From: Solirubrobacterales bacterium
Lineage (GTDB): Bacteria > Actinomycetota > Thermoleophilia > Solirubrobacterales > Solirubrobacteraceae
Direction: 5' to 3'
NCBI GenBank assembly: GCA_003244205.1
Contig: QHBW01000035.1
Location: forward strand, 1-52,565
DNA: 52,565 nt
Notes under the pieces: generated by a model
Database searches by the model: none
What the model was told of the DNA's origin: nothing
Seen by the model: the letters and a program-made list of their open reading frames with translations, nothing else
Shown here: piece by piece, positions 24,866-32,746 of the stretch
Numbering within the stretch: the stretch's first letter is position 1
How the letters are laid out: every line of letters begins with the position of its first letter
Made by a program: the position numbers and the translations under genes

Positions 24866-25293
24866 GCGCGAGCGACGACGTCTCGGAGGTGGTGCACGGC
24901 GAGGGCTACGCCGTCGGCAACATCGACGGCATGGGCCAGGGTCCGGGGTTTCGCAAGATCCGCCGGCAGCTCGATGTCACCGCTTTCGGCGTCAATGCCG
25001 TGGTGATGCCGGCCGGCTATGAGGCTGGTGGCCACTACCACGAGACCCAAGAGGAGATCTACTTCGTCCATCAGGGACGGATCGAGTTCGAGTTCGGCGA
25101 CGGCTCCAAGCACGTTCTCGGCCCGGGTGGCGTGGCGCGCGTCGACGCCGCCACCGTCCGGCGCTTTCGCAACGTCGGCGACGGCGACGCGGTCTACGTC
25201 AGTGTCGGTGGCAAGGACGGCTACGTCGGGCGGGACGGCCGCCCCACCGACGGCGAGCAGCGCGTGGCGTCGAGCGGGCCGCCAGGGGCGTAG
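24862..25293 (+). CDS. cupin domain protein
   Basis: 143 residues. The GTG at 24862 overlaps the TGA of the epimerase (GTGA), so the start is coupled and is preferred to the upstream in-frame ATG at 24844. Cupin motif 1 is GGHYHETQEEIYFVHQGRIE with two His and a Glu; motif 2 is LGPGGVARVDAATVRRFRN, in which the usual PxxxxH is weak. A metal site is possible from the first motif. Likely a sugar- or small-molecule-binding enzyme or regulator of the operon. Confidence 0.8.
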   Translation: MSASDDVSEVVHGEGYAVGNIDGMGQGPGFRKIRRQLDVTAFGVNAVVMPAGYEAGGHYHETQEEIYFVHQGRIEFEFGDGSKHVLGPGGVARVDAATVRRFRNVGDGDAVYVSVGGKDGYVGRDGRPTDGEQRVASSGPPGA

Positions 25294-25318
25294 CGGCGGG
25301 CGCCGCGTCGGCGGGCGT

Positions 25319-25341
25319 GCGCCGGCGCCCGAGGCCGGCGC
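25319..25341. terminator. GC-rich stem-loop between convergent genes
   Basis: GCGCCGGC (25319-25326) pairs with GCCGGCGC (25334-25341) around a seven-base loop. It lies 25 bases after the cupin stop. It could serve the plus strand, the minus strand, or both. Confidence 0.45.
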
Positions 25342-25502
25342 CGGCGTGAGCTAGCGGCCCGCACCGCCGGGAGCGCCCGCGCCGGCGTGAGCCCGTGGCC
25401 GCGCCGGCGCACGACCGTTTGTCGTAAAGGCCACTATTTCGAGCTAACGATGCACGGAGTGCGCCCCCGGCCCCGTCCGCCGCCGCCTTGGCGCTCCCCG
25501 CC

Positions 25503-26135
25503 TCAGCGCCGCATCAGCACGGCACGCGCGGGCCCGCCGTCGGAGCCTTGCAAGCGCAAAGGCAAGACGATGAGCTCGTACTCCCCTGGCTCGACGTGGC
25601 GCAGGTCGAGGCCCTCGAGCGGGATCACGCCCGCCTCGCCGAGCCCGAGCAGCACGCGGTGACCGTCCTGGTCGGCGATTGAGAGGTAGTCGATGCCGAT
25701 CAGCCGCACGCCGGCATCGACGAGCGCCTGGGCGCCACCGGCGTCGAAGCGCAAGAAGTCGCGGGTGAAGTCTGGGCGCTCCCACAACCACGAGTTCGTC
25801 GTCTTGACGAGCACGCGCTCGGTGCCGGCCGGGATCGCCATGCGCTGCACAGCGGCACCATCGAGCACGCCCGACGCCCAGGTCGCATCGATCACCAGTG
25901 CGGGTCCGATCAGCGGCTCCAGCGGGATCGCGGCAGCGTCGCTGCCGTCGTCGAAAAAGTGCAGCGGCGCGTCGAGATGGGTCCCCGTGTGCACTCCGAA
26001 GTCCAGGCGTGAGACGTTGGCGGTGTCGCCGCGCGCGATCGAGCTGTGGCGGGTGAGCTCGACGCCCGGGTTGTTCGCGTAGATCGGCATCTGCGCCCGG
26101 ATCGGGACCGAGATGTCGATGATCTCCCCGGCCAT
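25503..26135 (-). CDS. cyclase family protein (kynurenine formamidase-like)
   Basis: 210 residues. The metal-site motif HTGTHLDAPLHFFDDG lies at about residues 49-64; MAGEIIDISVPIRAQMPIYA opens the fold and GIDYLSIADQDGHRVLLGLG, with EYELIVLPLRLQGSDG, closes it. This family includes bacterial kynurenine formamidase, polyketide-like cyclases and isatin hydrolases. The HxGTHxDxPxHF consensus is complete, so a metal-dependent hydrolase is likely, with no substrate implied by neighbours. Confidence 0.9.
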   Translation of the reverse strand: MAGEIIDISVPIRAQMPIYANNPGVELTRHSSIARGDTANVSRLDFGVHTGTHLDAPLHFFDDGSDAAAIPLEPLIGPALVIDATWASGVLDGAAVQRMAIPAGTERVLVKTTNSWLWERPDFTRDFLRFDAGGAQALVDAGVRLIGIDYLSIADQDGHRVLLGLGEAGVIPLEGLDLRHVEPGEYELIVLPLRLQGSDGGPARAVLMRR

Positions 26136-26195
26136 CAGGCCATCAGCCCCGTCCGCCCCGTCAGCCTCATCACGCCCCCAGCCCCATCGGCCGCG

Positions 26196-27923
26196 TCACT
26201 GCACGGCCTGGGCGGGCCGTGATGGCGGTCGCCAGCGGGAGCGGTGCGGGCGCGGACGAGGACCGGGAACGTAGGCCTCGGCCTGGAGCACGCGCCAGCC
26301 CGCCATCGGCAGCGCCGTGCGCCCCATGTAGACCAGGAAGCGAGGGCGCCAGTGGGGATCGAACTTCTCGTTGAAGTTCATCAGCCGCTCGAGCTGGAAG
26401 CGGCCGTGGAAGCGCCCCAGCAGCCAGCGCAGCACCCTCTGGCTGCGGCTCAGCGCCGCGCCGGCGGCCATCACGTGAGCGAACCCGGCGAAGTTGAGCG
26501 AGACCTCCTCAACGTCGCCCTCGCCGGCCTCCAGGAGGGCAAGGGCGACCATCGCCTCGAGCAGTCCGTTGGGCTTCTCGTCAAGGCGCCGCATGACGTC
26601 GAGCGACAGTCCGCGCTCGAAGGCGACGAAGCGCAGAAACGCTCGCACCTCGCCTGACTCGTTGGTGGCGAGCACGTAGAGATCGCAGTCATCCTCGGGC
26701 CCGCGCCAGAGGTGGCCGAGTGTCATCGCGAACCCGTACAGGCGGTGGTGGATCTGGCGCCACTGCTGCTCGACGCGGTCAAGACCAGCGACCTCGGCGT
26801 CGGTCAGCTCGGCGCCGCGGCGCAGCTCGAACGTCCAGCCTTGACGCTCGGCTCGGTGCAGCGACTGACGGACCTTGCGGATGCGCCGGCCCTCGAGCGT
26901 GAACCCGCGGGGGTCCACCCAGGCCTCGTTGCCGATGTGCAGCGCGCGGAAGCCAAGCTGGCGGTAGCTGCGCAGGTGCCGTTCGGCGGCGCCGGTCAAC
27001 ACCACGCTCCAGCCCTGGCGGTTGGCATGCTCGGCGAAGCTCGCGAGCACCTCCGACTCGCGCCCCGAAGGCGCTATCGGGTCGCCCGCCACCACGGCGG
27101 TGCCGTGCAGCACGCGGTAGGACAGCAAGCCGTCGGCGGCGAAATAGAACGCCTTGTCCTCGCGCAGCGCGAACGGCGCCAGCGAATCGCGGCCGTGGCG
27201 GGAGAGGATCTCGGCGGCGCGCTCGTGATCGGCGGGGCTGTGGCCGTCGATCGAGCGCCCGGGTCCGAGCAGTTGCACGACCCAGACCGCAGCGGCGATC
27301 AGGCCGAGCAGCACGAGCGCATCGAGCGTGATCGACGATGGCTCGGTTGAGGTGAAGCGCCCGCTGAGCAGACCGTGGAAGCCGTTGTGCAGCGCGCGGC
27401 CGAGGCCCGCGCTACGACCCGTGACCAGCTGCATCGTCACCGAGAACGCGTATGCCAGCACGATCGCCGTGACGGCGACCATGCCCGGGAGAAGCCCGCG
27501 GCGCACCTCCGCGCCGCGCTGGAAGTCCTTGCGCTGGGAGCGCAGCATCCACGCGAGCGCAAGCGCGAGCAGGCTCTCTTCGTAGTCGAACCCTTTGACC
27601 GCGTCGAGTACGGCGACGATGCTCAGCAGGATCACGGCGCCGTCGACGGCGCGGCGGTTGCCGCGCGCGACACCGAGCGCGAGCGCGAGCAGGCCGAGTC
27701 CCGCCGCGCAGGCGAGCACGTGCCCGATCGGGCGGGCAGGGTAGGGCTCGAGCTGGCTGAGCAGCTCGTCGCGCCAGCTCACGTTCGGCGTCAGTGCCGA
27801 GGCGACGGACAGCAGGCCGGCGGCGGCGAGTGCGATCGCCGAGACGGCGCGCAGCATTCGCGATCCGCGTGCCTGTGTCGTTTGGGAGCCGGAATCCCTC
27901 GGATCCGACAGCAACAGGGACAT
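26196..27923 (-). CDS. DUF2156 membrane protein, aminoacyl-phosphatidylglycerol-synthase-like
   Basis: 575 residues from MSLLLSDPRDSGSQ; the long open frame upstream of 27923 is antisense to the next gene. The first half has about six to seven membrane segments (MLRAVSAIALAAAGLLSVAS to ALVLLGLIAAAVWVVQLLG). The second half is the GNAT-like synthase domain: GRDSLAPFALREDKAFYFAA, LLSYRVLHGTAVVAGDPIAP, RRIRKVRQSLHRAERQGWTF, EVSLNFAGFAHVM and FNEKFDPHWRPRFLVYMGRT. In MprF/LysX relatives this domain transfers an amino acid from aminoacyl-tRNA to phosphatidylglycerol. The MprF flippase half is absent here but appears as separate proteins at 30110 and 42505. Confidence 0.8.
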   Translation of the reverse strand: MSLLLSDPRDSGSQTTQARGSRMLRAVSAIALAAAGLLSVASALTPNVSWRDELLSQLEPYPARPIGHVLACAAGLGLLALALGVARGNRRAVDGAVILLSIVAVLDAVKGFDYEESLLALALAWMLRSQRKDFQRGAEVRRGLLPGMVAVTAIVLAYAFSVTMQLVTGRSAGLGRALHNGFHGLLSGRFTSTEPSSITLDALVLLGLIAAAVWVVQLLGPGRSIDGHSPADHERAAEILSRHGRDSLAPFALREDKAFYFAADGLLSYRVLHGTAVVAGDPIAPSGRESEVLASFAEHANRQGWSVVLTGAAERHLRSYRQLGFRALHIGNEAWVDPRGFTLEGRRIRKVRQSLHRAERQGWTFELRRGAELTDAEVAGLDRVEQQWRQIHHRLYGFAMTLGHLWRGPEDDCDLYVLATNESGEVRAFLRFVAFERGLSLDVMRRLDEKPNGLLEAMVALALLEAGEGDVEEVSLNFAGFAHVMAAGAALSRSQRVLRWLLGRFHGRFQLERLMNFNEKFDPHWRPRFLVYMGRTALPMAGWRVLQAEAYVPGPRPRPHRSRWRPPSRPAQAVQ

Positions 27924-28010
27924 CGCGCCTTGGAGGCTAGTCGACTCTGCGATCTCTGAGCAAATCGCTTGCCCTGTCACCCGCCGGGCATCCGGGGTAC
28001 CGTTGCCGGC

Positions 28011-28490
28011 GTGCCCAGGGTCCAGCCAGCGGCCGCCGCCGGCGCGGAGCCCCCGCCAGCGGGCGGCGAGTCGCCGCCCGTGCTGCGGTCGGCGCTCGTG
28101 GTCTTGCTCGTGCTCGCGATCGCAAGCTTCCTGGCGCTCTTCATCGACCAGCGGATCAAGCTCTCGCGTCCGCTGATCATCGACCATCCGGCCGCCACGA
28201 TCCTCGTTCCCAACGGCGTGGACCGAGTCGTCGGCGTTCGCTTCCGCGTGGTCCATCGCGACCTCGTCTCGGTCGTGATCGTCGATACTGCGGGCAAGCG
28301 CGTGCGCATGCTGCTGCACGATCAGCCGGTGCGCGACAAGGGCCTGATCGACGTCCCCTGGGACGGCCGCAGCGACACAGGGGTGCTCGTGGCCGCCGGC
28401 GTCTACACGCCACGCGTGACGCTGGTGCATGCCGGCCGCACCGGCCCCATCCTCACCTCGATCAGGGTCCGCTACAAGCCCGCGCCCTAG
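28011..28490 (+). CDS. single-TM protein with FlgD-like Ig domain
   Basis: 159 residues from a GTG at 28011. A proline/alanine-rich N-terminus precedes one membrane helix (SALVVLLVLAIASFLALF). The outer part holds VVIVDTAGKRVRMLLHDQPV, KGLIDVPWDGRSDTGVLVAA and VYTPRVTLVHAGRTGPIL, the FlgD_ig pattern (G..V..L......G.....WDG....G..V..GvY). In most bacteria this Ig unit is a C-terminal module of surface or secreted proteins; here it stands almost alone on an anchor. It is divergent from the DUF2156 gene and convergent with the GH43-like gene. Confidence 0.75.
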   Translation: MPRVQPAAAAGAEPPPAGGESPPVLRSALVVLLVLAIASFLALFIDQRIKLSRPLIIDHPAATILVPNGVDRVVGVRFRVVHRDLVSVVIVDTAGKRVRMLLHDQPVRDKGLIDVPWDGRSDTGVLVAAGVYTPRVTLVHAGRTGPILTSIRVRYKPAP

Positions 28491-28495
28491 GCGCT

Positions 28496-28512
28496 GCCCG
28501 CGGCCAGCGGGC
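28496..28512. terminator. stem-loop between convergent genes
   Basis: GCCCGC (28496-28501) and GCGGGC (28507-28512) form a six-pair stem around GGCCA, five bases after the FlgD-like gene stop. The convergent GH43-like gene ends at 28539. Confidence 0.4.
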
Positions 28513-28538
28513 TACGCGCTGCCCGTGCCCTCCGCGGG

Positions 28539-29519
28539 CTACCCGTTGTGCACCGAGACGGCCGTCCGGTTCCACCCAAGCGGTGCGATGCGCAGCGTGC
28601 GCCGACCGCCGCGGCCGTAGCCCGCTGGGCCCTGCCAGGCGCTGAAGGCGAGCAACTCCCCGATCGGGCCAGCGAAGACCGAGCCGCCTCCGGGGGCGAT
28701 CAGCGCGCCGCCCTGGAGGATCGGGTTCAGCGGAGAATCGCTGTAGGGCCCGCGCACGGAAGCCGCCACCGCGTAGCCCATGCGGTAGTCGACGGAGTAG
28801 CTCCCCGCGGAGTAGAAGAGGTAGTAGAGCCCGCCGCGCGTGACTACCGAGGGGCCCTCGACGGTGCGTGCCGAGAGACCTTCTTGCCAGGGTTGGGAGA
28901 CCCCCATCAGCTCGATCGGCGGCCCCGCGGGGTGAAAGAGATCGCGGTGAAGGGGGATCACGTCGATCGTATGCACCGGGAAGTCCGTCGCGAAGAACAG
29001 GTAGGCCGAGCCATCGACGTCGATGAAGGGCGACGGGTCGATGTAGCCGGCCGAGCCGGGGCTAGCGCAGATGATCGGTCCGCGATCGCGGAAGGGCCCC
29101 TGCGGCTTGCGGCTAATCGCCAGCGCCAGACAGTGCTCGCCGTGGCCGCTCGTCTGGGCGGAGTAGTAGAGGTACGTCAGACCTCTGACTTCAAGCGCCC
29201 CCGGCCCCCACCAGTGTCCGTCGGTCCACGGGGGGATCTTGACGAAGGCGTCGCTGACGAAGCTCCAGTGGCGCAGATCGGTGGAGCGCAGCACGGGGAA
29301 GAGATGGTTGCGCGGCTCCCAGGCCGTAGAGGTCGCGTAGGCGTACCAGGCGTTGGCGGAACGGATGACGGTCGGGTCCGGGAAATCGCGCCCAAACAGC
29401 GCGGGGGCGTAGGGGAGCGCCTGAGCGCTCGTCGCCGACGCCGCCAGCACCACGGCGGCGATCGCCACGAGCAGGCCTCGCAGACGCAAGCGCGACGGGC
29501 TGATCCATGCGTAGGGCAC
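28539..29519 (-). CDS. glycosyl hydrolase family 43-like secreted protein
   Basis: 326 residues from a GTG at 29519, followed by a signal peptide (RGLLVAIAAVVLAASATSAQ). The five-bladed-propeller GH43 signatures are present: GRDFPDPTVIRSANAWYAYA carries the catalytic aspartate, YIDPSPFIDVDGSAYLFFAT the pKa-tuning aspartate, and ARTVEGPSVVTRGGLYYLFY the glutamate acid. Family members release arabinose or xylose from arabinan, arabinoxylan or related furanose-containing glycans. The length is near that of a single catalytic domain. It faces the glycan operon on the other strand, suggesting a trimming or recycling role, which is inferred. Confidence 0.85.
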   Translation of the reverse strand: MPYAWISPSRLRLRGLLVAIAAVVLAASATSAQALPYAPALFGRDFPDPTVIRSANAWYAYATSTAWEPRNHLFPVLRSTDLRHWSFVSDAFVKIPPWTDGHWWGPGALEVRGLTYLYYSAQTSGHGEHCLALAISRKPQGPFRDRGPIICASPGSAGYIDPSPFIDVDGSAYLFFATDFPVHTIDVIPLHRDLFHPAGPPIELMGVSQPWQEGLSARTVEGPSVVTRGGLYYLFYSAGSYSVDYRMGYAVAASVRGPYSDSPLNPILQGGALIAPGGGSVFAGPIGELLAFSAWQGPAGYGRGGRRTLRIAPLGWNRTAVSVHNG

Positions 29520-29583
29520 GGTCAAGCCCCAACCCCGCTGGGCGCCGGTGGTTGCGCAGCGGCCACTAGCATCAGCCACCGCG

Positions 29584-29970
29584 ATGTCCCGCCGGAGCCA
29601 AGCATTCAGTGGCGTGGCCGCGCTCGCCATCATCGTGGGCGGCTGCTCCCAGGACCCTCACGCCGCTCTGCCGCTGCGCCATCCCTACGACCCGCGTCAG
29701 ACCGCGCAGAAGTGCTTGCGCAAGGACAAGCTTCCGGTCACCGCGGTTGGGGTTCGCGAGCTCGTGGTCGGCAGCGGCGCGGGTGCCCCGAGCATCACCT
29801 TCACGACGACTTTTGCCGCGGCCCAGGCGCTCGAGCTCGAGGGACAGGCGGAGAGCGCCGAGCGCATCGGCAGCGCCCTGCTGTACGTCCGCAGGGGCTC
29901 CGACGCGCTGCTCAAACGCGTGGAGCGCTGCCTGAGCAAGCAGGACACGAGCATCAACACCAGCGCGTAG
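29584..29970 (+). CDS. small lipoprotein of unknown function
   Basis: 128 residues from the ATG at 29584. The signal ends in a lipobox-like IIVGGC with Cys21. The mature part has four scattered regions (KCLRKDKLPVTAVGVRELVV, ITFTTTFAAAQALELEGQAE, LKRVERCLSKQD), including two further cysteines that could pair. No family is recognised. It is the first gene of the plus-strand run reaching 40320, although a 140-base gap with its own signals follows it. Confidence 0.65.
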   Translation: MSRRSQAFSGVAALAIIVGGCSQDPHAALPLRHPYDPRQTAQKCLRKDKLPVTAVGVRELVVGSGAGAPSITFTTTFAAAQALELEGQAESAERIGSALLYVRRGSDALLKRVERCLSKQDTSINTSA

Positions 29971-30032
29971 GCCGGCTGTGCTCGCCACTGGCGGTGGGTT
30001 GGGACTGTCTTAGACCGTGTAACCAGGAGCAA

Positions 30033-30077
30033 ATGCGGGGCTACACTCTTGTGCTTCGGTCACGCGGTCCCGGGTAG
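30033..30077 (+). CDS. 14-residue leader-type short ORF
   Basis: ATG CGG GGC TAC ... TAG encodes MRGYTLVLRSRGPG. AGGAG lies five bases before the ATG, a better ribosome binding site than most large genes here have, and the next gene starts 32 bases after its stop. It may be a leader peptide, a small protein, or chance. Confidence 0.4.
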   Translation: MRGYTLVLRSRGPG

Positions 30078-30109
30078 GTAATCGCCGGCGTGACCACGCG
30101 CGAACGCCG

Positions 30110-31258
30110 ATGGCCGCTGACTCTCGCCACAAGCACAGTCGTCTGACGCCATGGCATGGCCTGTGGGTGATTGCGCTCGGCGCGGTCGTCTACTGGATCT
30201 CTCAGCAGAGCGCGCCGAAGTTCCCCACGAGCGCGCGCGCGCTCACCGAGCTCGCCGCGGCAGTCGGCATCTACCTGATCGCCACGCTCCTGCGTGCAGA
30301 GCGCTGGCAGCGCATCCTGCGCCACCACGATGTCCGCATCGCCTACACCGAGGCTGCCGGGCTGGTGATGGTCGGCTACATGGGCAACAACGTGCTGCCC
30401 GCCCGCGGTGGGGAGTTCCTGCGCGCCTACCTACTCGGACAGAAGGGGGCCACCAAGCGCTCGATCCTCGGCACCGTGATCGCCGAGCGCGCGCTCGACG
30501 CCGCGGCGCTCGGGCTGTTGTTCCTCGCGTTCACGCTCGGTGTCCTGGGCAACGTCAAGCTCCCCTCCAACACGCCGCTGATCGTCGCCGTGGCGGTCGT
30601 CGCCTTCCTGCTGCTCGTCGGGCTGGCGATCCTGCGCTTCGCGCGCAGCCACCACCTGGTCGAGCGCGCCTGGAACTTCCTGCGACCGTTCGCCACTCCC
30701 GCACGTGCGCTGCTCAGTCTCCACGGCGTCGTGCTGCTGGCGGTCTCGCTCGTGATCTGGGGCTTCGAGGCCGGCGTCTACTACATGGTGTCCGATGCCG
30801 CGGGTCTCGGGCTCGGCATCTCCGGCGCGCTCTACGTGATGGTGCTCGCGAACCTGTTCGCGCTGATTCCCGCCGCTCCGGGCTACGTCGGCACCTTCGA
30901 CGCCGCCGTCGTGTTCGCCGCCAAGGCCGCGGGCAACGCCACCGGCGGCATCGTCACGACCTACCTGCTGCTGCTGCGCTTCGTGCTGTTCGTTCCGATC
31001 ACCGTGCTGGGCGCCGTCGTGCTGTTTGCTCGCTACGGCGGCATCGCGCGCTACCGCACCGCGCGCGCCGAGGCCGAGGAGACCGAGGAGGAGGCGCTCG
31101 AGGAAGCCGTCGCGGCGGCATCCGCGTCGTCGTCGGGCAACGGCGCCGCGCCGATCGCCGACGCGGAGCGCGCAGCGCACTCGGAGCGTGAGCGGCGCGA
31201 TCACGAGCGTGAGCACGAGCGCGACGTGCGCGAGACACCCGCTCCGACCACGGTCTGA
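30110..31258 (+). CDS. lysylphosphatidylglycerol flippase-like membrane protein (UPF0104)
   Basis: 382 residues with about eight hydrophobic helices. The family's fingerprints are VGYMGNNVLPARGGEFLRAY with SILGTVIAERALDAAALGLL, and FALIPAAPGYVGTFDAAVVF. The N-terminus is basic and the C-terminal 60 residues are charged and low-complexity (AEAEETEEEALEEAVAAAS). The family covers the flippase half of MprF and the AglD-type proteins of archaeal glycosylation; all are thought to move lipid-linked groups across the membrane. Its TGA overlaps the start of the next gene by CTGA. A donor-lipid or lysyl-lipid flippase role fits the context. Confidence 0.85.
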   Translation: MAADSRHKHSRLTPWHGLWVIALGAVVYWISQQSAPKFPTSARALTELAAAVGIYLIATLLRAERWQRILRHHDVRIAYTEAAGLVMVGYMGNNVLPARGGEFLRAYLLGQKGATKRSILGTVIAERALDAAALGLLFLAFTLGVLGNVKLPSNTPLIVAVAVVAFLLLVGLAILRFARSHHLVERAWNFLRPFATPARALLSLHGVVLLAVSLVIWGFEAGVYYMVSDAAGLGLGISGALYVMVLANLFALIPAAPGYVGTFDAAVVFAAKAAGNATGGIVTTYLLLLRFVLFVPITVLGAVVLFARYGGIARYRTARAEAEETEEEALEEAVAAASASSSGNGAAPIADAERAAHSERERRDHEREHERDVRETPAPTTV

Positions 31259-32697
31259 GCGTTCCCTGGCGGTGGCTGTTCGCGGCCGCGGCCGCGCTGG
31301 CGGCGCTCTCGCTGCTGGCGCCCTCGGCACCGACCTATGACCCCTGGGCCTGGCTCACGTGGGGCCGCGAGGTCCTCCACGGGTCGCTCTCCACAGCCTA
31401 CGGACCCTCCTGGAAGCCGCTGCCGGTGCTGGTGTGCACGCCGCTGGCGCCGCTCGGCTCGCTGGCGCCCGCGCTCTGGCTGATCGTCGCGCGCGCGGGC
31501 GGTCTGCTCGCCCTCGCCGCGTGCGCGCTGCTGGCAGCCGAGCTGGCACCGCGGCGGCTGCGCGCCGTCGCCGGCGCCGTGGCCGCCGGGGCGCTGCTCG
31601 TCGCGGGGCTCAACTTCCATCTCTGGGGGACCAGCTTCGCCGGTAGCGTGTGGCAGGGCAACTCCGAGGGTCTACTGACGGCGTGCGTGGTCGGCGCGCT
31701 GCTGTGTCACCGCGCGCGCCGGCTGGCGTGGGCGCTCGCGCTGGGCGTGGCGGCGGCGCTGCTGCGTCCCGAAGCATGGCCTTTTCTCGGCGCATACGCG
31801 ATCTGGCTGTGGCGCGAGCGCTCCTCGCTGCGTCCCTGGATCGCCGGCGGGCTGGCGCTCGTGCCCGTGCTCTGGTTCGGCGCCGAGCTGTGGGGGTCGG
31901 GGCAGCTCTTCCGCGGCGCCGAGCGCGCCCAGGCGATCACCCCCGATAACCCCGCCACGACGCAGGGGGCCGCGCACGCGGTACTGAGCCGATCGCGTCC
32001 CTACGTGCTGATCACGGTTCAGGTCGCAGTCGTCGTGGCGGTGGCGAGCGCGGCCGCGGGGCTGATCGCGCGGCGATGGCGATGGCCCGAGCGCGGGCGC
32101 GGCGACTCGGCGGCCGACGCCGCGGTGGTCGCGCTCGGGCTCTTCGGTGCGGCGTGGCTGGGACTCGTGGCGCTGATGGCCCAGCTGCGGATTGCCTCCG
32201 GCAATCCCCGCTACGTACTGCTGGCGGTCGCGGTGGCGGCGGTCCTCGGCGGCGTCGGCGTCGCGCGGATCGCGGCCTGGGCCGGCGGGCTGGTGCGCGC
32301 TCGTGAGCAGCTGGCGAGGGCGATCGCCGCCGCCGCCCTCTGCGCGGGACTCGTGGTCTCGGCGCTGCCACAGCTGCGCGGGATCGACCGCGACGTCAAG
32401 CACCTGCGCTACGAGGCGAGCCTCGACGGTGCGCTTGCGAGCGCGACGCGGCGCGCCGGTGGACGCGCGGCCGTGCTGGCCTGCGGGACGCCGGTGACCG
32501 GGCCGCTGTCGGTGACCGCGCTCGCGTGGCGGCTCGATGTCCCGATCAGGCGCATCGCGCTGGCGCCGGGGCGCGGGACGGTCGTGTTTCGCGCCGCGCC
32601 CACGCTCGACGACACGCCGGCGCCGGCGACGGACGCGCCCGGTCCGCGCATCGCGACCAGCGGGGGCTGGACGGTCTCGGGTGCCTGCGCGGGCTGA
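31255..32697 (+). CDS. GT-C fold membrane glycosyltransferase-like protein
   Basis: 480 residues if read from CTG at 31255. The family N-terminus (SVPWRWLFAAAAALAALSLL then YDPWAWLTWGREVLHG) is in frame from 31258 on, and no ATG or GTG exists before a GTG at 31426, which is inside the family domain. The only candidate is CTG, which forms a CTGA overlap with the stop of the upstream gene, like the GTGA and ATGA overlaps elsewhere here. YDPWAWLTWGRE is the acidic outer-loop motif of GT-C enzymes. About nine membrane helices and a C-terminal outer tail (RGTVVFRAAPTLDDTPAPAT) follow. Probably a polyprenyl-phosphate-sugar-using transferase. Confidence 0.7.
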   Translation: MSVPWRWLFAAAAALAALSLLAPSAPTYDPWAWLTWGREVLHGSLSTAYGPSWKPLPVLVCTPLAPLGSLAPALWLIVARAGGLLALAACALLAAELAPRRLRAVAGAVAAGALLVAGLNFHLWGTSFAGSVWQGNSEGLLTACVVGALLCHRARRLAWALALGVAAALLRPEAWPFLGAYAIWLWRERSSLRPWIAGGLALVPVLWFGAELWGSGQLFRGAERAQAITPDNPATTQGAAHAVLSRSRPYVLITVQVAVVVAVASAAAGLIARRWRWPERGRGDSAADAAVVALGLFGAAWLGLVALMAQLRIASGNPRYVLLAVAVAAVLGGVGVARIAAWAGGLVRAREQLARAIAAAALCAGLVVSALPQLRGIDRDVKHLRYEASLDGALASATRRAGGRAAVLACGTPVTGPLSVTALAWRLDVPIRRIALAPGRGTVVFRAAPTLDDTPAPATDAPGPRIATSGGWTVSGACAG

Positions 32698-32746
32698 GCG
32701 CGTGCGGCAGCCACGTGGCATGGGGGGCCACTACCCTGCTCTCGCC

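Noticed and set aside
26196..28430. DUF2156 start upstream of 27923
   Set aside because: The extra residues are antisense of the FlgD-like gene; MSLLLSD at 27923 precedes the first membrane segment as expected.
28548..30077. 509-codon plus-strand open frame
   Set aside because: Antisense of the GH43-like gene and out of frame with the lipoprotein gene; only its last 15 codons (30033-30077) have independent support.
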